A stretch of 64,000 bases of DNA, taken from assembly GCA_030431455.1 (NCBI GenBank), contig JAUIJE010000001.1, forward strand, positions 186,001 through 250,000, written 5' to 3'. Each line of letters begins with the position of its first letter. Positions within the stretch are counted from its first letter, which is position 1. Positions 38,732 to 45,446 of the stretch are shown here, piece by piece. The notes under the pieces are model-generated. The model saw only the letters and a list, made by a program, of their open reading frames with translations. It had not been told where the DNA came from and made no database searches. A program made the position numbers and the translations under genes. The DNA comes from a bacterium. Lineage in GTDB: Bacteria > Myxococcota > UBA727 > JAUIJE01.

Positions 38732-39229
38732 GTGGTCCTCAAAGCCATCAAAGGGCTGGTGAAGTCCGGCAAGGGCGAGATGCTCGCGGTCGGGGCCGAG
38801 GCGCCCGACTTTGTGCTCACCGCGCACGACGGCAGCACCGTGACCCTGTCGGAGCAGCGCGGCCACCGGGTGTTGCTGTGGTTTTATCCCAAGGCCGACA
38901 CCCCGGGTTGAACGCGCCAAGGGAGCGCGTTGCGCGACCACGCTGACGAACTCGCCGACGCCAACCTCGTGGTGTTCGGGGTGTCGTTCGATTCCGTCTC
39001 CGCCAACCGCAAGTTCGCGGAGAAGTACTCGTTTCCGTTTTTGTTGTTGTCCGACGAGGACCGCGCGGTGGGCATGGCCTACGGGGCGGCCAAGAGCAAG
39101 GACGCGGGGTACGCGTCCCGCATCAGCTACGTCATCGACCCCGACGGCAAGGTGATGCTGGCGTACCCCAAGGTCGATCCCGGGACCCACCTCGATCAGA
39201 TCTTCATGGATTTGCGGCTCAAGGGTTGA
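38732..39229 (+). CDS. PrxQ/Bcp-type peroxiredoxin with in-frame UGA (selenocysteine) at the catalytic position
   Basis: 165 codons read through one TGA. The start is a GTG after GGGGGAGA; an internal ATG at 38780 (LAVGAEAPDF) would match the usual Bcp start. The first half ends WFYPKADTPG, then TGA (38909-38911), then TRQGSALRDHADEL and the whole rest of the fold (VVFGVSFDSVSANRKFAEKY, FPFLLLSDE). In Bcp the residue after DTPG is the peroxidatic Cys, so the UGA replaces exactly that codon. With the 38780 start it is residue 44 (E. coli Cys45). The resolving Cys position is Ser and the protein has no Cys at all. A hairpin follows the UGA. Read as a selenoprotein reducing peroxides; the MOSC gene follows by 12 bases. 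Confidence 0.8.
38909..38911 (+). other. In-frame UGA, predicted selenocysteine codon
   Basis: TGA in the frame of the peroxiredoxin at the position of the peroxidatic Cys (TGC or TGT expected). Coding continues in the same frame for 106 codons with conserved Prx sequence and no other disruption. Confidence 0.8.
38921..38939 (+). promoter_or_regulatory. Candidate bacterial SECIS hairpin
   Basis: Stem GG, tandem G-A mismatches, GCGC, apical loop GTT, then GCGC, GA, CC. The loop begins 17 nt after the UGA and starts with G, matching the usual bSECIS rules (loop 16-37 nt downstream, G in the first two loop bases). A competing 7-bp stem (38911-38917 with 38925-38931) also exists. Confidence 0.55.
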
Positions 39230-39241
39230 GACAACCGGGGC

Positions 39242-39751
39242 ATGGACCTCGAGACCTACGACCAACGCCACCAAGCCCAGCCGGCGTCCCCGCGTGAGCG
39301 GGGCACGGTGCGCTTGGTGGTGGCCCGAAAATCCGGTGGCAAAAAACACGTGCTCGACGAGGGGCACTTCTCCGCCGCGGGGGGCCTCGACGGCGACCGT
39401 TGGACGTTGGCCAAAGACCCGGACCGGCAAAGCCAAATCACGCTGATGGACGCCGCGGTGGTGCGCACCCTCACCGACGGGGACCTCGTGCCCACCTCGG
39501 GCGACAACCTGCTGGTGGACTTCGATCTCAGTGCAGCGGCATTGGCGCCGGGCACCCGGCTTCGGGTCGGCAGCGCGGTGCTCGAGGTGACCCCCGAGCC
39601 GCACGACGGGTGCAAGAAGTTCGCGGCGCGGTTCGGCAAGGACGCGATGCGGTGGGTGGGGCGCGACAAGCCCGCGCGCCGGCGGGGCATCCACGCCCTG
39701 GTGGTCGAGGACGGGGTGGTGCGCGCCGGCGACTTTATCGAACGGGCCTGA
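39242..39751 (+). CDS. MOSC domain protein
   Basis: 169 residues, a stand-alone MOSC domain: GHFSAAGGLDGDRW, TSGDNLLVDFDLS, a lipocalin-like strand LAPGTRLRVGSAVLEVT and the conserved Cys in HDGCKKFAARFG. MOSC proteins carry sulfur (as in Moco sulfurase) and the Cys is the expected acceptor. Directly after the selenoprotein-type peroxiredoxin (12-bp gap), which hints at a shared sulfur/selenium or redox function (inference). Confidence 0.85.
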   Translation: MDLETYDQRHQAQPASPRERGTVRLVVARKSGGKKHVLDEGHFSAAGGLDGDRWTLAKDPDRQSQITLMDAAVVRTLTDGDLVPTSGDNLLVDFDLSAAALAPGTRLRVGSAVLEVTPEPHDGCKKFAARFGKDAMRWVGRDKPARRRGIHALVVEDGVVRAGDFIERA

Positions 39752-39775
39752 ACGCGCCGGCGGCTGACGCCAAAA

Positions 39776-39794
39776 TGTGCATGAACGTTGCACA
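39776..39794. promoter_or_regulatory. Inverted repeat upstream of cydAB, candidate operator
   Basis: TGTGCA, 7 nt, TGCACA, about 100 bp before cydA. A dyad of this size suggests a dimeric regulator responding to oxygen, NO or redox. It does not match the FNR box. Regulator unknown. Confidence 0.5.
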
Positions 39795-39892
39795 ACCTCG
39801 TCGGGAGGATGTGCCATCGTGGCGTTTTCGCCCCTCGACGGTGGCACCCCGCCACAGGGTGCGGCGCGGCCGCGGCAAGGAGGGCACGCACG

Positions 39893-41230
39893 ATGGACAA
39901 CCTGCTGTTCGCCCGCTGGACGATGGCGGTCTCGTTGGGGTTTCACATCGTGTTCGCGTGTATGGGCATGGTCATGCCCGTGCTCATGGCCCTGGCCGAG
40001 TGGCGGCACCGCCGCACCGGCGACGACATCTACCGGCGAATCTCGGACAGCTGGGCCAAGGGGGTCGCGATCTTCTTCGCGGTGGGGGCGGTGTCGGGCA
40101 CCGTGCTCAGCTTCGAGCTGTCGCTGCTGTTCCCCGCGTTCATGGGCACCTTCGGGGGCGCGGTGGGCCTCGCCTTCGCCTGGGAGGGGACGGCGTTTTT
40201 CCTGGAAGCGATCTTCCTCGGAATGTTCCTGTATGGCCGGCGCCGGCTCTCGCCCGACGCGCACCTCTTCGCCGCGGTGATGGTCGCGGTCTCGGGCATG
40301 CTCTCGGGCGTGATGGTGGTGAGCGTCAACGGCTTCATGAACGCACCCGCGGGCGTGTCCCGCGCGGCCGACGGCACCATGGTGCTGGACCCGGTGGCGG
40401 CGCTGCTCAACCCTGCGTGGCCCGCCGAGGCCTTGCACATGGCCCTGGCCGCGGTGGTGGCCACCTCGTTCGCGGTGGCCGGGATCCACGCCGCCCGGTT
40501 GTGGCGCCGGCCCCACGACCGGTTTCACCAGACCGCCCTGCGTCTCGCGCTCCCGGTGGCGGCGGTGGCGGCCTTGCTGCAGCCGCTGTCGGGTGATTTC
40601 TCGGCCAAGGACATCGCCCGGCGCCAACCGGAAAAGCTCGCCGCGGCCGAGGCGCTGTTCGAGACCCAGCGCCCCGCGCCCTTGCTCGTGGGGGGCTGGC
40701 CCGACCCGGACAACCGGACGGTGTCGCTCGGCGTGCACGTTCCCTATGCATTGAGCGTGCTCGCCTTCGCCGACCCCGACGCCGAGGTGGCCGGTCTCGA
40801 CCAGGTGCCCCGCGCGGATTGGCCCCCGGTGCGGGTGCTCCACGTCGCGTTTCAGCTCATGGTCGCGATCGGGTTTGCGCTCGCCGGCTTGGCCCTGTTT
40901 TCCCTGGTCGCGTGGTGGTTCAAGCCACATTGGCTCGGGGACCGGCGGGTGTTGGCGGTGCTGATCGCGGCCACCCCGCTCGGCTATCTCGCGGTGGAGG
41001 CAGGGTGGGTGGTCACCGAGGTCGGGCGCCAGCCCTGGTTGGTGCGCGGCCTGCTCCGCACCACCGACGCGGTGACCGCGATGCCCCATTTGTGGGTGCC
41101 CTTCGTGGGCACGGTCGCCACCTATGCATTGTTGGGCGTGATCTCCGCGCGGCTGTTGGTGGCCCACATCCGCAAGGCCGAGGCCCTCACCGACCAGACC
41201 CCCAGCCCGGGGGCCGGGGAGGGGACATGA
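39893..41230 (+). CDS. cydA: Cytochrome bd ubiquinol oxidase subunit I
   Basis: 445 residues, AAGGAGG before the ATG. Nine-helix CydA plan; a His ligand candidate is His18 (SLGFHIVFA), a second His sits in WPAEALHMALAA, and GRQPW is present (VVTEVGRQPWLV). E. coli CydA has 522 residues; the difference is the short Q-loop, so this is the short-Q-loop (CIO-like) branch. Reduces O2 with quinol at the inner membrane without pumping protons. Overlaps cydB by 4 bases. No cydX or cydDC was seen. Confidence 0.93.
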   Translation: MDNLLFARWTMAVSLGFHIVFACMGMVMPVLMALAEWRHRRTGDDIYRRISDSWAKGVAIFFAVGAVSGTVLSFELSLLFPAFMGTFGGAVGLAFAWEGTAFFLEAIFLGMFLYGRRRLSPDAHLFAAVMVAVSGMLSGVMVVSVNGFMNAPAGVSRAADGTMVLDPVAALLNPAWPAEALHMALAAVVATSFAVAGIHAARLWRRPHDRFHQTALRLALPVAAVAALLQPLSGDFSAKDIARRQPEKLAAAEALFETQRPAPLLVGGWPDPDNRTVSLGVHVPYALSVLAFADPDAEVAGLDQVPRADWPPVRVLHVAFQLMVAIGFALAGLALFSLVAWWFKPHWLGDRRVLAVLIAATPLGYLAVEAGWVVTEVGRQPWLVRGLLRTTDAVTAMPHLWVPFVGTVATYALLGVISARLLVAHIRKAEALTDQTPSPGAGEGT

Positions 41231-42201
41231 CCTTCTTGTGGCTGGTCCTGTTTGTGGCCCTGGGCCTGTACGTGCTCCTCGGGGGCGCCGACTTCGGGGC
41301 CGGCCTGTACGAGCTGCTCACCGGCAACCGCGGACGGGTGGACAAAGCCCTGTCCCCGGTGTGGGAGGCCAACCACGTCTGGCTCATCCTCATCCTCGTG
41401 CTGCTCAGCAACGTGTTGCCCGGGCCCACCGCGCAGATCATCGCGTGGCTGCACATCCCGCTGGGGCTCGCCCTGCTCGGCATCGTGGCCCGGGGCACCG
41501 CGTTCACCTTTCGGCACTACGATCCCGCGGCCCGGCCCGCCCGCGCCTACACCGTGGCGTTCCGGGCCGGGAGCGTCTTGACCCCCCTCTTTTTGGGCAT
41601 GTCCTTCGCCGCCACTGGTGCAGGGACATTGCGCAGCACCGGGACCTTCGCCGAGGTCTACGTCTGGCCTTGGCTCACCGGCCACGGTCTGTTGGTGGGC
41701 GTGTTTTGGCTGCTGTTGTGTTTTCACTTTGCGGTGGTGCTCTTGCTGTCCGAGGACCCGCACGACGCCGCGGCCCGGCGCTTGGGCTTTTGGGCCCACG
41801 CCGCGGTCGTGCTCGCCGGGGCCGCGCTGTTCGCGCAGGCCGCGCTCAGCGGGGTCCCCTGGGCCGGCCGGGTCCTCGCCCCCGGGCCGCTGCTGTGCGT
41901 CGGGGCGGCCACCGCGTGCGCGGCCGGGGTCGGCACCGGGGCCCGCACCGGGCGCCGCGTGCTGACGATGGTGGCCGCGGGGGGGGAAGCGTTGTTCATC
42001 ATCGGGGGCCAGCTGCTCGCCCGCTGGCCGGTGCTGTGCGTGGTCGACGGGCGCGAGGTCTTGGCCGAGACCGCGGGCCCGGTGGCCCCGGCCTTGATCT
42101 GGGCCCTGGGCGTGGGGTTGGCGCTGGTCGTGCCCGCATTGGGCGCGCTTTTCTGGGTGTTCAAAGCCCCGCGGCCGGAAGGCACCTCGATCTCTTCATA
42201 A
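41227..42201 (+). CDS. cydB: Cytochrome bd ubiquinol oxidase subunit II
   Basis: 324 residues, eight or nine TM helices. Begins with LWLVLFVALGLYVLLGGADFGAG, the classical CydB start, and has VWEANHVWLILILVLLSN. ATGA overlap with cydA guarantees coupled translation. The stop (42199-42201) lies inside an inverted-repeat element. Partner of CydA in the bd oxidase. Confidence 0.92.
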   Translation: MTFLWLVLFVALGLYVLLGGADFGAGLYELLTGNRGRVDKALSPVWEANHVWLILILVLLSNVLPGPTAQIIAWLHIPLGLALLGIVARGTAFTFRHYDPAARPARAYTVAFRAGSVLTPLFLGMSFAATGAGTLRSTGTFAEVYVWPWLTGHGLLVGVFWLLLCFHFAVVLLLSEDPHDAAARRLGFWAHAAVVLAGAALFAQAALSGVPWAGRVLAPGPLLCVGAATACAAGVGTGARTGRRVLTMVAAGGEALFIIGGQLLARWPVLCVVDGREVLAETAGPVAPALIWALGVGLALVVPALGALFWVFKAPRPEGTSISS

Positions 42202-42332
42202 ACGAACATTCGTATATATATCGTTCGCGGCCGTCGCTGGGCACCGGCCTGCGAAGCCCATGGGCGAGGCGACGGGCCCACCCGGGCCCCGCATCTGGAC
42301 CGGCTCCGCCCAAATATGAACGTTCGTTTATC
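42198..42332. promoter_or_regulatory. Pair of inverted, near-identical palindromic elements in the cydB/CHAD gap
   Basis: Element 1 (42198-42213) reads ATAAACGAACATTCGT; element 2 (42317-42332), read on the other strand, is GATAAACGAACGTTCA. They match at 14 of 16 positions and each has a small dyad (ACGAA-CA-TTCGT; GAACGTTC). They are A/T-rich islands in GC-rich sequence and look like operators for one dimeric repressor. The rest of 42202-42443 shows no gene. Confidence 0.5.
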
Positions 42333-42443
42333 AATCGCTGCCACGCGGGTTCGTCGCGGTTTCTGCCCCACACGATCTCGGCCAAACCATCGTCGACCGC
42401 GCTATAGCTTGCGCGCCCCACCGGCTTTTTCCTGAGGGTTTTC

Positions 42444-43799
42444 ATGACCAAGACCAGCAACATCGGCGGCCCCCGCGTCCAGTCCCCCCGCACCCCCGGC
42501 ACCGAGCCGGCGGCGAAGCAGCCTGAGGCCACCACGGCGGCCGAGCCCGGCCTGCTTCACCCCGAGGACGGGGCCCGGCCTGCGACCAACCTGACCTCGA
42601 TGCCGTCCCGCCCCGGCGAAGTGGTGGCCAGCGAGGGCCCGTCGACGTCGCCGCTCGGCTCGCGCTTCGCCGACGTGCCGGTCCAACGCGGGCCCAACGC
42701 CCCCGTGGCCCCCGAGGTCAAAGCCCTGATGGAGACCTACGGCATCGAGAAGCGGCTCGGCCGCTCCGCCGAGCGCTTCCTGAAGTGGGGCGCGGTGGTC
42801 AGCGAGAAGCTCAACGTGTCCCGCGACCCGTCGGCGGTGGTGGACGCGGCGATGGACAAGGACGTGCGGCGGCAGGTGTTCCTCGTCGAGGGCCTGTTCA
42901 AGATGTACCGCAAAGAGATGCCCGAGCTCGTGCCCCAGTACGAGGCGATCAAGGCGTTCGAAGATTCGCTCGGGGCGTACAGCTACGCCCGGGGCATGGT
43001 GAAGCTCGCCGAGGAAAAGGGGCTTGACCCCAAGATCAAAGCCCACTTGGCGCACGAGTCCGCGGCCGCGCGGGAAGCGTTGACCAAGGTCGTGGCCGAC
43101 GGCTGGATTCCCGACGAGCAAGGCCGCGTGCCCGCCATCGCCGACATGGTCGAGGCGCTGGCCAAGGCCGACTTCGGGACCTACGAAGAGGACCGGCAGT
43201 TCTTGCGCGCGGAGCTCGAGGACATCGTGAAGGACCTCGACCGGGACATGAAGCTCGACGCGGATGAGGGCGGGTACGATTTGACCCAGCTCCAAGGCCC
43301 CATCGGGTTGCACGAGTTCCGCCGCGACATCCGTTGGTTCTCGGTGTGCGCCGAGGCGGTCGACGGGCTCGTGCAGCTCACCACCGAGCGCAACCCGGTG
43401 AAGGAATACAAAAATCTCATCATCACCGACGAGAACGATCCGAAGTTCGTCAGCGACCTCTCGACGTCGAAGTTCGTCAAGCTGCCCACCGCTGAGCGTG
43501 AAAACGGCGCGTTCGAGATCCCGCTGTCGCTCTACACCGCCAACATGAAAGGCGTGCTCGACTTCGGGGGGGCCAAGGACGGCGGGGAAGAGATCGAAGG
43601 CATCGCGCATGCGCTGCAAGCCATCGGCGAAGCCGACGACCTCGCGTCGGCGATGGCCAAGGCCACGGAGATGCTGGGCTATCCCGCCACCTACTTCGAC
43701 GACGCGCTCAAAAAGGGCCAAGAGATGTTCGAAGAGATGAAGGACAACAAGCTCTACAAGGCGCTGAAGAAAGAATTCGACCGGTACCAAGAGGACTGA
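42444..43799 (+). CDS. CHAD-like all-helical protein
   Basis: 451 residues. The first 75 are Pro/Ala/Thr-rich and disordered. Residues 100-451 are helical in two similar halves: KDVRRQVFLVEGLFKMYRKE with FEDSLGAYSYARGMVKLAE (172-190), and LHEFRRDIRWFSVCAEAV (His290, Arg293, Arg297) with LQAIGEADDLASAMAKATEM (391-410). The H-x2-R-x3-R and LQ-x-(L/I)G-x2-(N/D)D patterns are those of CHAD, a polyphosphate-binding domain usually found with CYTH. The third Arg of the first motif is Ser. Fits the CYTH genes downstream. The call is by eye and could be a divergent unrelated helical fold. Confidence 0.5.
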   Translation: MTKTSNIGGPRVQSPRTPGTEPAAKQPEATTAAEPGLLHPEDGARPATNLTSMPSRPGEVVASEGPSTSPLGSRFADVPVQRGPNAPVAPEVKALMETYGIEKRLGRSAERFLKWGAVVSEKLNVSRDPSAVVDAAMDKDVRRQVFLVEGLFKMYRKEMPELVPQYEAIKAFEDSLGAYSYARGMVKLAEEKGLDPKIKAHLAHESAAAREALTKVVADGWIPDEQGRVPAIADMVEALAKADFGTYEEDRQFLRAELEDIVKDLDRDMKLDADEGGYDLTQLQGPIGLHEFRRDIRWFSVCAEAVDGLVQLTTERNPVKEYKNLIITDENDPKFVSDLSTSKFVKLPTAERENGAFEIPLSLYTANMKGVLDFGGAKDGGEEIEGIAHALQAIGEADDLASAMAKATEMLGYPATYFDDALKKGQEMFEEMKDNKLYKALKKEFDRYQED

Positions 43800-43801
43800 G
43801 C

Positions 43802-44068
43802 GTGGCCAGCGAAGACAAACAAATCTTGGAAGGCCCCGGCGGGCTCCGCATCGAGGAAGACCTCTCGATCATGAAGCACCCGCCCAAGGACTACCGTGAC
43901 AAGCGGGCGGCCAACGCCCGCGAAGGCCACAACAACGAAGCCGCGGCCAAAGCCGCGGCCGCCATCGACGCGGGGGCTGCCAATGACCCTGCGTTCGGCA
44001 AAAAATCTGGCGCGCGCAACGCGCTGCTCTTTCACAACTGGGAAGGCGACAAGGACGACGACGCCTAG
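43802..44068 (+). CDS. Small hydrophilic protein in the CHAD operon
   Basis: 88 residues from a GTG two bases after the CHAD-like gene's stop. Charged, Ala/Asn/Lys-rich, probably disordered (IEEDLSIMKHPPKDYRDKRA; AREGHNNEAAAKAAAAIDAG), ending acidic. No family recognised. Spacing indicates one transcript with 42444 and 44114. Confidence 0.6.
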   Translation: MASEDKQILEGPGGLRIEEDLSIMKHPPKDYRDKRAANAREGHNNEAAAKAAAAIDAGAANDPAFGKKSGARNALLFHNWEGDKDDDA

Positions 44069-44113
44069 CCCCCGCAGACCATTCAACCGCTTTCAACGAG
44101 AAGGACACTACCC

Positions 44114-44728
44114 ATGCCCAACGTTTCCAGCACCCGCGGCGCCGCCGCCGCCCGCCAACCCCACGTCCCGAGCATGACCCCGCCGGCGGAGATGACCCGC
44201 CTGGCCCAAGCCGAAGCCGCCGCCGGCCGCGGGGTGGGCGAGATGATGATGCCCAAGGGCCGGGTCGACGACCTCGTCTCGCTCTACCACGCGGAAAAAC
44301 GCGACGCGGCCATCGCCACCGCCATCGCCGACAACGCGAGCATGCACATCCTGCGCTACAGCTACGGCACCCACAAAGGCATGGAGGCGTGGCTGGCCGA
44401 GGCCCCCCCGCGCGGCGAGAAGCTGAAGATGCAAGTGGTCTGCACCCCCAGCTGGCACGTGGGCAGCACCGAAGACCAAAAGGTCGCCAACGCCAACAAG
44501 TACGCGCTCAGCAACGCCTACATGTTCGAGGTGCGCTTCCCCGACGGGACCAAAGAGACCAAAGAGTTCAAGGTCAACGGCAGCACCCCCGAGTACGCGA
44601 CCAAGTCGCCGGTGATCGAAATCGACGCCGAGAAGTACAAGGGCCAAGACGTGGTCATCCTCGGCTGGCCCAAAGCCACCGGTGTCGGCGGCTACACCGA
44701 AGCGCGCAAGACCACCCTGCACCTGTAG
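44114..44728 (+). CDS. Unknown protein with Pro/Ala N-terminal tail
   Basis: 204 residues, GAGAAGGA before the ATG. Tail (MPNVSSTRGAAAARQP) similar in composition to the tails of the CHAD-like and giant CYTH proteins. Then a helical segment and a beta-rich half (EKLKMQVVCTPSWHVGST; YMFEVRFPDGTKETKEFKV; GQDVVILGWPKATGVGGYTE). No known family. Last gene of the plus-strand arm. Confidence 0.6.
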   Translation: MPNVSSTRGAAAARQPHVPSMTPPAEMTRLAQAEAAAGRGVGEMMMPKGRVDDLVSLYHAEKRDAAIATAIADNASMHILRYSYGTHKGMEAWLAEAPPRGEKLKMQVVCTPSWHVGSTEDQKVANANKYALSNAYMFEVRFPDGTKETKEFKVNGSTPEYATKSPVIEIDAEKYKGQDVVILGWPKATGVGGYTEARKTTLHL

Positions 44729-44735
44729 CCTCAGG

Positions 44736-44805
44736 GGGGCTGTTCCAGCCCCCCTCGGCCTTCACGGCTCGCAAGCTCGCCGAGTCAGGCCTCACCCCCG
44801 AGTCG
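44736..44805. repeat. 64-bp exact direct repeat, copy 1 (with hairpin)
   Basis: 44736-44799 is identical to 44994-45057, and after one mismatch AGTCG also matches. Starts with a perfect 7-bp hairpin (GGGGCTG-TTC-CAGCCCC, 44736-44752). Non-coding, between convergent genes. Confidence 0.9.
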
Positions 44806-44993
44806 TCGGGCCAGGTTCGCTTTGCTCACGGCCCTCCGGGGTTGCATCCGGTCGGATGCAACGCGCCGCGGAAACCGCGGGCCGCGGGGCCCCACTCCCC
44901 CCTCATCGCTCCAGGCTCCCGTCGGTCGCGTCGCGATGCCTCGCGTTTGCTCGGGCTCGTACGCTTCGCGTACGAGGCGACGGTAATTCGAGA

Positions 44994-45063
44994 GGGGCTG
45001 TTCCAGCCCCCCTCGGCCTTCACGGCTCGCAAGCTCGCCGAGTCAGGCCTCACCCCCAAGTCG
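44994..45063. repeat. 64-bp exact direct repeat, copy 2 (with hairpin)
   Basis: Second copy of the repeat at 44736, same orientation, 258 bp further on. The hairpin GGGGCTG-TTC-CAGCCCC is at 44994-45010. The sequence between the copies contains other hairpins unrelated to the repeat. Confidence 0.9.
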
Positions 45064-45446
45064 GCGCTCCAGGGGCCTCCGGCCCGTCGCGCCGGGTCGT
45101 ATGCATCTGCATACGACCAGTCGAGGAGTCTGGTCGCATACGACCGAAAAGACCCTTCAACGCTGCCACGCAGTGCGGGAGGGTCTCTTCAATTGTGCAT
45201 AGCCGCGCACACGACTCACACCCGCCCCAAAAGCTGCTCGCGCCTCCAACCAAACTCTCTTGAGCAAGCGGCGGGACGAGCCCCCATCGGGCGGTCGGAG
45301 CGGAAATGTTCGCCGCCGTCGACGGCGATATCCGGCCCCGGTGCCTGAATTTCAGCGAAGCATCCCGGCGGGCCGTCGTCGACAAATGGCGGTGAACGTT
45401 TTCGCGGAGCCCGCTCGACCACCGATCCGCCTGCTGAGAGTTGACC

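Larger units (their letters stand above)
44729..45446. other. 718-bp non-coding region packed with short perfect hairpins between convergent arms
   Basis: No gene is supported here. Perfect stems: 44736-44752 (7 bp, TTC loop), 44841-44862 (10 bp arms, 2-nt spacer), 44866-44880 (6 bp, AAA loop), 44956-44976 (9 bp, TTC loop), 44994-45010 (7 bp), 45073-45085 (5 bp), 45096-45117 (10 bp arms, TC spacer), and a 7-bp outer stem 45150-45186 with an inner CTGC/GCAG stem. The region separates two converging operons and could terminate both, or be a mobile non-coding repeat. Confidence 0.8.

Noticed and set aside
38930-39229. Separate small gene for the second half of the peroxiredoxin
   Set aside because: It starts inside the Prx fold, lacks the N-terminal strand and active site, and is in the same frame as the upstream half with only one UGA between. 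One selenoprotein explains both parts.
37820-41167. 1115-residue minus-strand frame through the MOSC and cydA genes
   Set aside because: Only its last 101 codons (the LysM protein, with its own ribosome-binding site) are real; the rest is antisense to well-recognised plus-strand genes.
42198-42213. LexA (SOS) box of the GAAC-N4-GTTC kind
   Set aside because: GAACATTCGTAT has the first half only; the second half GTTC is not met in either element, so the SOS reading is not supported.
44736-45063. Insertion sequence bounded by the 64-bp repeats
   Set aside because: The sequence between the copies is 194 bp, has no transposase or target duplication, and consists of other hairpins.
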